DNA from: Diplonema papillatum
Lineage: Eukaryota > Euglenozoa > Diplonemea > Diplonemida > Diplonemidae
DNA length: 64,000 nt
Direction: 5' to 3'
Assembly (NCBI GenBank): GCA_030068145.1
Contig: JAPJBO010000238.1
Coordinates: forward strand, 203,771 to 267,770
Shown here: piece after piece, positions 37,055 through 49,135 of the stretch
How the letters are laid out: each line of letters opens with the position of its first letter
Position numbering within the stretch: position 1 is the stretch's first letter
Notes under the pieces: generated by a model
Seen by the model: the letters and a program-made list of their open reading frames with translations, nothing else
The model's database searches: none
What the model was told of the DNA's origin: nothing
Made by a program: the position numbers and the translations under genes

Positions 37055-38096
37055 GGGCTGACTATTTTTTATTTTTGGCTCGCGCTCGCGCGCGCCCGAA
37101 TTTTTGCGAAACCTCAAAAAAAAAAAAAATAGTTGGGAAAAAAAATAGTTTGTGCAGGGTCGACATGACAACTCGGACGACTCCGCCACTTCTGGTCACC
37201 TGTGGACCACTTCGGGCACTCGAGTTATCTCGGACGCAAAAGTCCCCGCCTGGGAATACCTGCAAACTGCAGACACGACTCCAATGGCGGCCAATACCAG
37301 GTGCCCAGCCAAAAGGGATCTCAACCATTGTTGTTCCGGCAGCCCCAGGGCTGGCTGTTTTTGGCATGGCAAGAAACTATGCCTTGAACGATGCACGGTG
37401 CAAGAAAATGAGAACCCTTCAAGAAAAGTCACAAGACTTTCAATTCTGTGGTGCAGACGATGCCCATTGGAGCACCTGTGCAGCACTACGGCTGCAGGCG
37501 CAACACTGCTACATAGGAAGGAAGGTAGGGAAACGAGAACGCTTGCAAGCGAGTCGGATGAGCCACCCATGGTGATCGACTCTTCTGCAAACCCGAGCAC
37601 TTCCCGTGGGGATGTATCTGTGCGAGGTCCTTCAGCAATTGAGAGGTCCAAAGCAAGCAGCCAACCTCGAGCATGTGCCAAAAGACACAAACTGGATCCA
37701 TCGACGCCAACTTCACATCTATGATCTCTCTCCACGTCCGCTTCTACGTATCTCGTTGGCTTCATGGGAACCACGGGAAGTCCATGTGGACTCGCTGTTC
37801 ATCAGCAAATCCCCAGCAACGGTGTACCTGGTCTTGTCTTTTAGATACTTTGTGAACTCGTGTTGGCGTTGTCGGTATGTTTTCGGGTTATTTTGAGGGG
37901 TTGAACTTAAAATGCATCCGAGAAGGGTGGATGCCAACCCAAGATTGGACTCAGGGGTCGAATGGCACTGCGGCCAGGTGTCCGTCAAACTATTTTTTTT
38001 TTGTAATTTTCTGCCCTATTATTTTTTTTTTAGCGCGCGCGCCCAGATTTTTTTGAGGTGCCCGAGCGCGAGCCAAAAATAAAAAATAGTCAGCCC
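37055..38096. mobile_element. DNA element D with 34-bp inverted termini
   Basis: Left end GGGCTGACTATTTTTTATTT then TTGGCTCGCGCTCG; the right end is its exact reverse complement over about 34 bases. TAA occurs on both sides (37052-37054 and 38097-38099), so the target duplication is TAA (or TA). A 3-bp TWA duplication with G-rich termini is typical of PIF/Harbinger-type elements, but no transposase domain is visible; inner frames such as 37048-37575 (GISTIVVPAAPGLAVFGMAR) are short. It is probably non-autonomous. Confidence 0.85.
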
Positions 38097-38097
38097 T

Positions 38098-38240
38098 AAG
38101 CACCTGCTTTGTAGGAAATGCTTGAGGAGACTGCCAGTTGCGATAGATCAAAGGAGGTAAATGTGCTGTAGACCACACGAAACACAGGTAAATCTGGGTT
38201 TAGTGGCGGGCGTAAGCGTTCAACAAAAAAGACCCACTTT
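38098..38240 (+). repeat. Dispersed repeat E, copy 3
   Basis: GCACCTGCTTTGTAGGAAAT, ATAGATCAAAGGAGGTAAAT and GGGTTTAGTGGCGGGCGTAA are uninterrupted here, giving the empty-site sequence for the hairpin insertion seen at 10451. Confidence 0.8.
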
Positions 38241-38299
38241 GGGACGACGTTTTTGGAATACCAACGGACAATGTCCCACCCTGGGGCCGTGGCCGGGGT

Positions 38300-38420
38300 G
38301 GGTGGGTACCCCCCCCCTAATACTGGTCCAATTTTGGTCCAATTTTGGTCAAGTTTTGGTCAAATTTTGGTCCAACTTTGGTCCAATTTTGGTCCAATTT
38401 TGGTAATATATATATATCCG
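38300..38420 (+). repeat. TTGGTCCAATTT array and AT microsatellite
   Basis: About nine units of TTTTGGTCCAA/TTTTGGTCAAG follow GGTGGGTACCCCCCCCTAATAC and lead into ATATATATAT. The preceding palindrome-like GGGTGGGTACCCCCCC resembles one near 11325. Confidence 0.75.
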
Positions 38421-38663
38421 ACGAATACCTAACACTCGTTACAGGTTAAATAACCCCGTCGCTATCCCGAAAACATCGTAACTTCACCCCTCGCTTGCCC
38501 ACCCACCCTTGCCCCCTTTTTCTGAAGCCGTGTCCTGAGGCGTCACGACGATTGTGACAAACACACCGAATCACTGCCTGACTTTTCTACTTTCGATTTA
38601 TGCATCATCCGCGACGGTGAAGACGAAGCAGCAGACGGAGCCAGTATACGCAGTAGGAGGAGG

Positions 38664-39755
38664 ATGTATTATCTCACTCAGTGTCAGCACTGCCCCACCC
38701 GAACCACCTTTGCACAGCCGACCAAGAACGAAGCCAGCTCAGCGTCTTCTGAGAAGGTTGTGTACAACATCTACATCGCCGGCGAGAAGGTGTCCGCGAG
38801 CGAAGCCAAAGCCGCAGCCGTGGAGGCCGTGAGGGAGAACCAGGAGAAGGCCACCCCGAAGGCGTCGGCCGCCGACGCGCCCGACGCGTGCGACTGCCAG
38901 AAGAACAGCAGCTGCTGCCACCAGCAGAAGCACGAGCAGAAGCACGAGCAGGAGCAGAAGCACGGGAAGGACGCGGAGGCCAAGAGCACCGCCGGCCCGG
39001 TCACTGCGGCGACGGCCGAAAAAGTGTCGGTCCGCGCGGCGGCCAACCACAGCCACAAGCCGTCCGCCAAGTCGTCGTCGGTCCCGGCGGCCGTGCTGGT
39101 CATCCCGATGGTCGCCCTCGCCGCCGCCCTCGTCGCCGTCAAGTACAGGAAGCCCGGGTACCTCCCGGACGTCTTCGAGGTTTGCGCCTTTTTCTTTTTT
39201 AGCCACATGCAACGTGTGAGGAAACTGAACCGCCCAAGTAGGATCTTCTGATCATGATCGTTTGCCAATTTGCCACCTGAAGCGGTCAACGAAAACTCTC
39301 ACTCGCAATGTGAGCACGAGTAGCTGAGGATTGCATCCGCGAGCTCGTGACGAGGACCTCGAGATCATCAGGAGATGGTAGATGCTGCAGTATGGGAGGA
39401 ATTTGAAAAGTTCTTCGTAAACTCAGATGCTGCAGTATGGGAGGAAATTGAGAAAGTCTTGTCTCTCTTTGTCCCACCAAGTAACTCCCACGTAAACTCA
39501 GATGCTGCAGTATGGGAGGAAATTGAAAAGGTCTTGTCCTCTCTTTGTCCCACCACGTAACCACTACGTAAACTCAGATGCTACAGTATCGAAGGAAATT
39601 GAAAGGTTCTTGTCCTCTCTTTGAAGAAGCCACTCTCTTTACCACCCAAACAGGAGCGCCTGGAGGCCGCAGGCCTGCCCGCCGCCGGACGCGCTCCGCG
39701 CACCTACAACTCGTGGACTAGCTCGCCCAGCCGATCTATGTACGGCTCTGTGTAG
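38664..39755 (+). CDS. Single-pass membrane protein, two exons
   Basis: Exon 1 is 38664-39179 (172 codons), the intron 39180-39653 (GTTTGC ... AAACAG), exon 2 39654-39755 (33 codons and TAG). The join is phase 0 and gives a 205-residue protein. Features in order: Cys-containing N-terminus (YYLTQCQHC), VVYNIYIAGEKVSASEA, an Ala/Glu helix, a Cys cluster DACDCQKNSSCC, a His/Lys/Gln/Glu repeat (EQKHEQEQKHG), a Ser/Ala linker, a transmembrane helix at about 140-159 (PAAVLVIPMVALAAALVAV) and a short tail with RTYNSWTSSPSRSMYGSV. The Ser/Tyr-rich tail may be cytosolic. The start could be in an upstream exon because an ACAG at 38709-38712 might be an acceptor. No family is recognised. The His/Cys content may mean metal binding. 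Confidence 0.65.
39375..39625 (+). repeat. Intronic minisatellite, four units of about 65 bp
   Basis: Units contain GATGCTGCAGTATGGGAGGA, AATTGAAAAGGTCTTGTC and CTCTTTGTCCCACCA. They lie inside the intron of the membrane-protein gene. Short peptides read across them are repeat artefacts. Confidence 0.88.
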
Positions 39756-40240
39756 GCACCCCCCGCAGACACTTCTTGGTGTCCCTTCGCTGTTTTTCTC
39801 CTTTTTTTTTTTCTTCTCTCCTTTTTTTCTCCTTCTTTCTCTTTCCTTTCCCCCCTCGGAGCGCGGGACAAGGAACCCCACCGAATGTTGGTTCAGGAAC
39901 CGTGGAATCGGTCCTCGAAAAAACGGGGGAAAAAGAAGAAAAGAAGAAGCCAAAGCAAAATGCTTCCAGACACTAAGTGTGAACGCTTTCCCCGTACAGT
40001 GACACTGTCACTAAGCCGGTCCATCCCCTCCTTTGATAGACTGTGATAGACAGAAGAATGCAGCTCCAGGGGATAGGGATAGATCTGATAGACTGTGGTG
40101 GACCTCGATTCGCTACAATGAATAGCGGCAGGCAATTCGATGCAGTTCCAGGAGATAGGGATGGACCAGCTTTCGCGTAGACGCAGGTCCGGCTGAGAGG
40201 TAAACGTGTTTCGCACAGTTCGGGCTCTTGCTGCGTTCGT
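39756..40240. other. 3' flank with pyrimidine tract
   Basis: A strongly T/C-rich tract at 39785-39855 follows the stop codon. 40040-40165 contains a duplicated GCAGCTCCAGGGGATAGGGA / GCAGTTCCAGGAGATAGGGA block. No gene is seen. Confidence 0.4.
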
Positions 40241-40244
40241 GGTG

Positions 40245-40535
40245 GTGGTCCTTTGACAGAGTGAGCCGATGCCTCCCACCTTTGAAACACCGCTGAGCCA
40301 CGCATGCTCTTGACAGACGCTAGCACCCGGTCGTCGTTGGGTGGTGTTGATAAGGGGGTTTCATCGGACACTCGGCTCTTGCTCCGGTCGCGGGGAGGTC
40401 GTTCGCACGCAAATGAGACGGCATCCCGCCCGGCTCTGCCTCAACCCTGGTGGGTGGAAACGCAGCTGAGCCAGAGTCTTTGGCACGAACACGTTCCGCC
40501 TTCTGCCCGTAGGCAGCGGCCAACGTTTGCAGCAC
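40245..40535 (-). pseudogene. Degenerate copy of the basic 156-residue ORF and flank
   Basis: GCCACGCATGCTCTTGACAG (near 40297) and GGGGTTTCATCGGACACTCG match the region 3530-3680. The minus-strand frame 40320-40535 ends ECPMKPPYQHHPTT, like ECPMKPLVNTTQ at 3577-4047, while its N-terminal half is unrelated. The family is repeated and decayed. Confidence 0.6.
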
Positions 40536-40854
40536 GTAGGGATCACGAGGGGGCCGAACGCCATCTTCGATTGGTCTGAAGAGTCGTCACGAAGAGGCGA
40601 ATGCCGCCATCTACCCTAGTTTGTACTCAAAAAGGTCCCGTTGGCGAACAGTATCAACCTTTGAGTGACGGGCTGAGTTTGAAGTGGCAATTTCCGAGCT
40701 TAGTCGGGGCTGCGACGACACACGAAACCACCGCGCGAAAAAAGAGTTTCTCAGGAGCAATCATAGCGGGTGTCGCACCTGGCTCGAAATCTCCCCTCAC
40801 CATCGCCCATAAAGAGGCGCGTGTTTTCTTCTTTGTTTTTCTTCTTCATATCCT

Positions 40855-41128
40855 CAGCCTGCTACACGGGAGCCAAGCTTCACGTGTTCGGCGGCACTGC
40901 AGAGCCACGGGCCTACGGGTCAAGTGGCTACCGATTTCCCAAGCTAAAGCATCAAGGCGTGGCGCACCTTGGGGCTTGGCGCTTGCGCTGAACACAAGCT
41001 CGTCGAGACGGTCAGCCACAGGGCAGAGCGGACGGGGTTGTGGCACTGTGCTGCCTCCGACTCAAGCTTTGCAAGCTGTGGTTGACCGTCACGTTCCTGG
41101 ACCGGGAGCGGCCTTTTTCTTCTTCTTC
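40855..41128 (+). mobile_element. SINE-like element F, copy 3, with 16-bp target duplication
   Basis: Inverted relative to copies 1, 2, 4 and 5: starts GCCTGCTACACGGGAGCCAA and ends ACGTTCCTGGACCGGGAGCG plus a TTTTTCTTCTTC tail. TTCTTCTTCATATCCT occurs at 40839-40854 and 41129-41144, a clear target duplication. This establishes the element's limits and its pyrimidine-rich 3' tail. Confidence 0.85.
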
Positions 41129-41375
41129 TTCTTCTTCATATCCTTCTTCTTTTTCCTTCGCCCGACCCCTTTTTCCGTTGCTCTTTCCCACCCCCGTTGG
41201 GGTTTTGCGCCTTCTTAATCAGTTGCACGTGCATGCGAATCATGCAAAGAATAGTTTGTCGGACCTCATGAGTGTTCGTGCTGCTACTGGCGTATTCGAA
41301 GCAGGATCGAATCCCTCCTCTCGTTAAGGTTGCCCTGTTTGGGTTATCTGTCGAGAGTGGCGACTGAACTATTCT

Positions 41376-41480
41376 TCAGAGCTCTTTCTCGATGAATTGT
41401 GTGGTGGTGCATGGCCGCTCCTGGTTGGCGGAGTGATTTGTCAGGTTGATTCCGTTAACGAACGAGATCTCGACCCTTAA
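41376..41480 (+). pseudogene. Small-subunit rRNA fragment, longer copy
   Basis: CAGAGCTCTTTCTCGATGAA, GTGGTGGTGCATGGCCGCTC and TTCCGTTAACGAACGAGATC follow the conserved order of SSU rRNA helices 32-36. Upstream and downstream sequence is not rRNA. It overlaps the part present at 4221-4262. Confidence 0.88.
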
Positions 41481-41499
41481 AATAGGTGGGCGTGTCGTT

Positions 41500-42800
41500 G
41501 TTGGGGGTGTCTTTTGGCATCGGCGGCTTGCTGCTTACCCGAGACGCGCACTACTTCTTAAGGGGACTGCGCGCGACTTATAGCGCGCGGAAGAGCGAGC
41601 CAATAGCAGGTCTGTGATGCTCCTGAATGTCCTAGGCTGCACGCGCACTACACTGACGCATTAAACGAGTTTGAGACGTGACCCTACGTGATAAAAACTG
41701 TATCGAAGCGCGGAGCCTACTCGGCTTCGGTCAGGTAGACGAGACACATTTCAGAAAAGGGAGATGCACATCGAACGTAAAGAACGTGGTTCAACTGCAC
41801 CGAGTCAAAAAGCTGGAGTTGCACCCGATTTCACAGTGGGGTGTGCTTTACCCAGCTTTTGTGTGCGTTGTGTGCCCCCAAAAAGCGGGTGTGTTAAACT
41901 CTCAGCACCGCCGTGTGCACTCCCCCCAGCTGATAGCTGGCACGGCACGGTTGTACTTTGCTCTCAATCAGCTGCCTGACCAAGCAGACACGCACCGCCT
42001 GTGTCCTGTTTGCAGGCACTCACGTTGCACGACGAGAAACGGTCTGTCTGTTCGCGGTTCGGATGGGTGGTCTGCTGCATGTCCGTAGCTTTAAAGACCG
42101 AAACACGGTGCCAATAGGGCACGGTACGGCCTTGGGCACACGACTTGCAACCCAACCCACAATCAAGTTCCCGCCGTGTTGAGTGGGCTTCGAAGCGACG
42201 CCGTTTCCCACAGGCACGCATTCAGCCCCGAAGCCGGTTCGGGACGAAAGAGAGAAACGCAGCAAGAAAAAAAAAAAACACAAGCCGCGAGGCCGGCGGC
42301 TACTGGTTCCGCCAAACTTCGCGAAGCCCCGCCGCGTCCGGAACGAATGTTCCTTCCAGCAGGTGCTTGCCACACCCGCACAATGGACCACGCGGTATAC
42401 CTCCTCTACCTGGTGCTGTGGACTCCACACCGTGTACGCGTACGCGTTTGCCCTCCAGCCCCCCCAGATTCGCCTGTGCTCTGGTAGCACGGGTGGTCCT
42501 GGCTCTGACGAGCTACGAACAGCCGCCTGACAAACCAGACTCCCAGCTGCCCTGTCTGACGTGTCCGTGGCTTCAAGGACCGAAACACGGCGCCAGACGG
42601 GATCCGTGCGATGTTGTGCACAAATCCGTTCCAAGCACGTTCTTGCAAACCAGCCCCCCCCCCCGCCCCCCCCATTTCTTCACCTTCCTGCAGACGACAC
42701 TTCCTCTAGCTTCCCGTCGGCGTGGCTGCGTGCTTGATGGGCATCCGAAGCATACGTATATCAGGGGTGCAAAGTACATCGTATGTTTGTCCCCCTGTGC
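41500..42800. other. Non-coding region with diverged duplications
   Basis: Two related blocks, near 42045-42140 and 42525-42610, share GTCCGTAGCTTTAAAGACCG / GTCCGTGGCTTCAAGGACCG and AAACACGG. A third relative lies near 57310-57360 (TACGAACAGCCGCCTGACAA is shared with 42515-42534). J-like text (AAAGCTGGAGTTGCACCCGA, AAAAAGCGGGTGTGTTAAAC) occurs at 41808-41900. No gene is convincing. Confidence 0.45.
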
Positions 42801-43170
42801 ACCCCGTACTCCCACTCCGGATTGCGGGAGTGGTTTTGCGGTCGTTTGTGCGGTGCCTCAAATCCTTGCTCAGCCACTCACAAAGCTGCCGGCAACCAAG
42901 TTTCTTCTTCTTTGATAAGACATCTCAAGGTAACTCTCAGCCACTGGAATGTTCCCGACCGAAAAACTGAGCGGCGGATCTTTTGCCAACGCACAGGGTG
43001 TCGAAATCCACGAGCGCACCTGTGCAAAAAACCCCGCATGCCACCAAAATACCTAGCCCAGTCCTATCTGGAGCGCTGGCCCGGCGGTACGAGGGCACAA
43101 ACCTTTTCCTTCCCCCCCCCCCCCGCATGAGAGGCAGTGTCCTGCCTAAACATTAAACTAAGTTTTCCCC
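42801..43170. repeat. Dispersed repeat pieces
   Basis: 42800-42860 is the inverted match of 3016-3075. 43127-43170 (GAGAGGCAGTGTCCTGCCTA, AACATTAAACTAAGTTTTCC) recurs at 62536-62580 and, weaker, at 5383-5420. Between them no gene is recognised. Confidence 0.6.
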
Positions 43171-43257
43171 CCCGTTCTTTTCCATTCTTGCATTTCATGC
43201 CTGCATGCCCATCAAAAGCAATCGAAAAGAAACAAAAGAGCGTTTTACCACCTTGCG

Positions 43258-43780
43258 CGGTGTCACGTGATGTTTGGCAGCCGCTGCTAAACATCCAGTG
43301 CATGTTAATCCGTGTGGTTCATGTACTTAAAAGAACTCAATGCTACACACCAACGCCAGGAACCAGCAAACGACCAGCGCTGAAGAAGAGGGTGCTCGGC
43401 ACCCCGAAGGAAGGCCCGATCGCCGGCCGCAAGCGGAAGAAGACGAAGGCGACCACACCCGACTCAGGGGTGCATCGAAGGAAGAAGAAGGTACCGAGGG
43501 CAAGCAGCTCTCAGAAACGACCGGGGACCACGGGCACACCAATGCCCTCGAAAGTGGAAAACAGGCACTCCTGCCCGCCCTTGTACTCGCCGACTCAGAC
43601 TTTGGAATCGCAAGAAAGCCAAATCCCGCTAGCGCCACAAATGCTCGACCTTGACGACGCAATGGCAGGTGACGACGTCATCCCATAACCTGGCTATCGA
43701 GGCAGTGCATGCTAATCCATGTGGTTCATGTACTTAAAAGAACTCAATGCTAAACAAACATAACGTGGGCGGCGCCGAAG
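43258..43780 (+). repeat. Covarying hairpin O, copy 1, split by a coding-like insert
   Basis: The left arm GTCACGTGATGTTTGGCAGC and right arm AACATAACGTGGGCGGC pair apart from one mismatch. A block with TTAATCC, TGTGGTTCATGTACTTAAAA and GAACTCAATGCTA occurs at 43303-43350 and again at 43706-43752, enclosing the frame that ends at 43688. The related copies are at 55426-55535 and 59243-59296. Confidence 0.6.
43296..43688 (+). CDS. Possible basic protein segment
   Basis: The plus frame ends at TAA 43686-43688. From about 43345 it reads TPTPGTSKRPALKKRVLGTP, GRKRKKTKATTPDSGVHRRK and later LESQESQIPLAPQMLDLDDA. It is rich in Lys, Arg, Ser and Pro with bipartite nuclear-signal-like clusters and an acidic end. 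It is enclosed by 48-base direct repeats, so it may be inserted cargo of a mobile element. An alternative frame over the same DNA is Glu/Gly-rich and less natural. Confidence 0.3.
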   Translation, partial: QCMLIRVVHVLKRTQCYTPTPGTSKRPALKKRVLGTPKEGPIAGRKRKKTKATTPDSGVHRRKKKVPRASSSQKRPGTTGTPMPSKVENRHSCPPLYSPTQTLESQESQIPLAPQMLDLDDAMAGDDVIP

Positions 43781-44500
43781 CTTTACCAGCTTCGGCTGAC
43801 ACCATTTGCGCGCTTAACCATGGTTAAGAAGACGACTGAAAGCACAGACACAAAGATAGCTCAAAGCATCTGCAGAATAACACGAAAAGCCTCTAGGCAA
43901 AAACCCGTTTTCACACTTCTTCCATCTTCTTTCCTTTTTCTTGTCCCAGGGGGGGTATTCTTTTTTTCTGTATCACCGTCGTTTGGAGTTTTGTTTTCTT
44001 CTTCTTTTTTCTGTTTGACAGTGCGCAAAAACTGGGAATGGTAGGGGACTCGACCCTCTTCATGTAACCTACAGCAGAGAAATAGCGAAGGGCAAAAGCA
44101 TCCTCTTTTCATAGTCCAATCTGTTTTGCCAAAGAGCTATTTGAAATGGATGAAAACACGCGGGACTTTCCTTAGGGTTCAGCCAGAAATGTGCTTCATA
44201 TATTGCGAGCCCGCCTTTTACCCGTCGGTGATTCGCACCCTTCGAAAACTCCCGAAGGCCGCTCTTTGTATGCGGACGGGTGCTTTGTAGAGGGTGAAAT
44301 TTCAAACCCCCCCTCCTTTTTGCCCTCTCCCCTCCTAAAGCGTTTTCCCGTCTGATTATGCCTTCGTTTCTCTGCTTCCACCCTGCTTGTTGTCGTACGT
44401 CGCGTTCGTTTACTTTTGTTCTGCTCCTGAGCCGAAACACACATTCGCACGGTGGACCGGCCGTATGCTGCATACAAGCCATCTACGCGGCGAGTCCAGT
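43781..44500. other. Non-coding stretch
   Basis: No gene recognised. Pyrimidine-rich DNA is followed by the left edge of the giant array at about 44505, where a J-type arm (CAGACGCTGGAGTTAGAAAG) is seen. Confidence 0.4.
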
Positions 44501-44504
44501 CTCA

Positions 44505-47500
44505 GACGCTGGAGTTAGAAAGGCGAGTGTCACACCCGCTTTTCGGGTGTACATACACACGCACTTTGAACGTAGCACACCGATTCTGAGTGAAATACAC
44601 ACGCACTTTGTATGTAGCACACCCGCTTTTCGAGTGTACATACACACGCACTTTGAACGTAGCACACCGATTCTGAGTGAAATACACACGCACTTTGTAT
44701 GTAGCACACCCGCTTTTCGAGTGTACATACACACGCACTTTGGATGCAGCACACCCGATTTTGAGTTTACTTGCACACGCACTTTGGATGTAGCACACCT
44801 GCACTTTGGATGTAGCACACCCGCTTTTCGAGTGTACATACACACACGCTTTGAACGTAGCACACCGATTCTGAGTGAAATACACACGCACTTTGTATGT
44901 AGCACACCCGCTTTTCGAGTGTACATACACACGCACTTTGGATGCAGCACACCCGATTTTGAGTTTACTTGCACACGCACTTTGGATGTAGCACACCTGC
45001 ACTTTGGATGTAGCACACCCGCTTTTCGAGTGTACATACACACACGCTTTGAACGTAGCACACCGATTCTGAGTGAAATACACACGCACTTTGTATGTAG
45101 CACACCCGCTTTTCGAGTGTACATACACACGCACTTTGGATGCAGCACACCCGATTTTGAGTTTACTTGCACACGCACTTTGGATGTAGCACACCTGCAC
45201 TTTGGATGTAGCACACCCGCTTTTCGAGTGTACATACACAAACACTTTGGAGGTAGCACATCCACACACACACTTTGAATATAGCACACCCGCTTTTCGA
45301 GTACATACACACACACTTTGGAGGTAGCACATCCACACACACTTTAATTATAGCACACCCGCTTTTCGAGTGTACATACACAAACACTTTGGAGGTAGCA
45401 CACCCCCTTTTCGAGTACATACACACACACACTTTGGAGGTAGCACATCCACACACACTTTGATTATAGCACACCCGCTTTTCGAGTACATACACAAACA
45501 CTTTGGAGGTAGCACATCCACACACACACTTTGAATATAGCACACCCGCTTTTCGAGTACATACACACACACTTTGGAGGTAGCACATCCACACACACTT
45601 TAATTATAGCACACCCGCTTTTCGAGTGTACATACACAAACACTTTGGAGGTAGCACATCCACACACACACTTTGAATATAGCACACCCGCTTTTCGAGT
45701 ACATACACACACACTTTGGAGGTAGCACATCCACACACACTTTAATTATAGCACACCCGCTTTTCGAGTGTACATACACAAACACTTTGGAGGTAGCACA
45801 CCCCCTTTTCGAGTACATACACACACACTTTGGAGGTAGCACATCCACACACACTTTAATTATAGCACACCCGCTTTTCGAGTGTACATACACAAACACT
45901 TTGGAGGTAGCACACCCCCTTTTCGAGTACACATACACACACACTTTGGAGGTAGCACATCCACACACACTTTGATTATAGCACACCCGCTTTTCGAGTA
46001 CATACACACACACCTTGGAGGTAGCACATCCACACACACTTTAATTATAGCACACCCGCTTTTCGAGTGTACATACACACGCACTTTGGATGCAGCACAC
46101 CCGATTTTGAGTTTACTTGCACACGCACTTTGGATGTAGCACACCTGCACTTTGGATGTAGCACACCCGCTTTTCGAGTGTACATACACAAACACTTTGG
46201 AGGTAGCACATCCACACACACACTTTGAATATAGCACACCCGCTTTTCGAGTACATACACACACACTTTGGAGGTAGCACATCCACACACACTTTAATTA
46301 TAGCACACCCGCTTTTCGAGTGTACATCCACACACACTTCACACACACACTTTGAATATAGCACACCCGCTTTTCGAGTGTACATACACAAACACTTTGG
46401 AGGTAGCACACCCCCTTTTCGAGTACATACACACACACACGTTGGAGGTAGCACACCCCCTTTTCGAGTACATACACACACACCTTGGAGGTAGCACATC
46501 CACACACACTTTAATTATAGCACACCCGCTTTTCGAGTGTACATCCACACACACTTCACACACACACTTTGAATATAGCACACCCGCTTTTCGAGTACAT
46601 ACACACACACTTTGGAGGTAGCACATCCACACACACTTTAATTATAGCACACCCGCTTTTCGAGTGTACATCCACACACACTTCACACACACACTTTGAA
46701 TATAGCACACCCGCTTTTCGAGTACATACACACACACCTTGGAGGTAGCACATCCACACACACTTTAATTATAGCACACCCGCTTTTCGAGTGTACATAC
46801 ACACGCACTTTGGATGCAGCACACCCGATTTTGAGTTTACTTGCACACGCACTTTGGATGTAGCACACCTGCACTTTGGATGTAGCACACCCGCTTTTCG
46901 AGTGTACATACACAAACACTTTGGAGGTAGCACATCCACACACACACTTTGAATATAGCACACCCGCTTTTCGAGTACATACACACACACTTTGGAGGTA
47001 GCACATCCACACACACTTTAATTATAGCACACCCGCTTTTCGAGTGTACATCCACACACGCTTCACACACACACTTTGAATATAGCACACCCGCTTTTCG
47101 AGTGTACATACACAAACACTTTGGAGGTAGCACACCCCCTTTTCGAGTACATACACACACACACGTTGGAGGTAGCACACCCCCTTTTCGAGTACATACA
47201 CACACACCTTGGAGGTAGCACATCCACACACACTTTAATTATAGCACACCCGCTTTTCGAGTGTACATACACAAACACTTTGGAGGTAGCACACCCCCTT
47301 TTCGAGTACATACACACACACACGTTGGAGGTAGCACACCCCCTTTTCGAGTACATACACACACACCTTGGAGGTAGCACATCCACACACACTTTAATTA
47401 TAGCACACCCGCTTTTCGAGTGTACATCCACACACACTTCACACACACACTTTGAATATAGCACACCCGCTTTTCGAGTGTACATACACAAACACTTTGG

Positions 47501-49135
47501 AGGTAGCACACCCCCTTTTCGAGTACATACACACACACTTTGGAGGTAGCACATCCGCACACACTTTGATTATAGCACACCCGCTTTTCGAGTGTACATC
47601 CACACACACTTCACACACACACTTTGAATATAGCACACCCGCTTTTCGAGTGTACATACACAAACACTTTGGAGGTAGCACACCCCCTTTTCGAGTACAT
47701 ACACACACACACGTTGGAGGTAGCACACCCCCTTTTCGAGTACATACACACACACCTTGGAGGTAGCACATCCACACACACTTTAATTATAGCACACCCG
47801 CTTTTCGAGTGTACATACACAAACACTTTGGAGGTAGCACACCCCCTTTTCGAGTACATACACACACACACGTTGGAGGTAGCACACCCCCTTTTCGAGT
47901 ACATACACACACACCTTGGAGGTAGCACATCCACACACACTTTAATTATAGCACACCCGCTTTTCGAGTGTACATCCACACACACTTCACACACACACTT
48001 TGAATATAGCACACCCGCTTTTCGAGTGTACATACACAAACACTTTGGAGGTAGCACACCCCCTTTTCGAGTACATACACACACACTTTGGAGGTAGCAC
48101 ATCCGCACACACTTTGATTTTAGCACACCCGCTTTTCGAGTGTACATCCACACACACTTCACACACACACTTTGAATATAGCACACCCGCTTTTCGAGTG
48201 TACATACACAAACACTTTGGAGGTAGCACACCCCCTTTTCGAGTACATACACACACACTTTGGAGGTAGCACATCCGCACACACTTTGATTATAGCACAC
48301 CCGCTTTTCGAGTGTACATCCACACACACTTCACACACACACTTTGAATATAGCACACCCGCTTTTCGAGTGTACATACACAAACACTTTGGAGGTAGCA
48401 CACCCCCTTTTCGAGTACATACACACACACTTTGGAGGTAGCACATCCGCACACACTTTGATTTTAGCACACCCGCTTTTCGAGTACATACACACACACC
48501 TTGGAGGTAGCACATCCACACACACTTTAATTATAGCACACCCGCTTTTCGAGTGTACATCCACACACACTTCACACACACACTTTGAATATAGCACACC
48601 CGCTTTTCGAGTGTACATACACAAACACTTTGGAGGTAGCACACCCCCTTTTCGAGTACATACACACACACTTTGGAGGTAGCACATCCGCACACACTTT
48701 GATTTTAGCACACCCGCTTTTCGAGTGTACATCCACACACACTTCACACACACACTTTGAATATAGCACACCCGCTTTTCGAGTGTACATACACAAACAC
48801 TTTGGAGGTAGCACACCCCCTTTTCGAGTACATACACACACACACTTTGGAGGTAGCACATCCACACACACTTTGATTATAGCACACCCGCTTTTCGAGT
48901 GTACACACACTTTGAATATAGCACACCCGCTTTTCGAGTGTACATACACAAACACTTTGGAGGTAGCACACCCCCTTTTCGAGTACATACACACACACTT
49001 TGGAGGTAGCACATCCGCACAAACTTTGATTATAGCACACCCGCTTTTCGAGTGTACATTCACACACACTTTGGAGGTAGCACATCCACACACACTTCGA
49101 ATATAGCACACCCGCTTTTCGAGTGAACATACCGA
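44505..49135 (+). repeat. Giant minisatellite (4.6 kb) with higher-order structure
   Basis: Roughly one hundred units of about 45 bases, built from TAGCACACCCGCTTTTCGAG, TGTACATACACACGCACTTT and GGAGG or GGATG. Variant units (CCGATTTTGAGTTTACTTGC, CCGATTCTGAGTGAAATAC) form higher-order blocks: 44767-44952 recurs 198 bases later, 46045-46505 recurs 724 bases later, 47076-47549 recurs 548 bases later, 48000-48269 recurs 172 bases later. The left edge contains a J-type hairpin (GTGTCACACCCGCTTTTCGG), the probable founder. Long open frames on both strands (up to about 300 codons) exist because the units lack stops in several frames; I find no start context, domain or non-repetitive part and do not call genes. 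Confidence 0.95.

Noticed and set aside
41225-41330. GATCGAATCCC as a tRNA B-box
   Set aside because: No A-box, acceptor stem or cloverleaf can be built around it. The same applies to GGGTCGATTCCCG near 31938 and ATTCAAACCTC near 21530.
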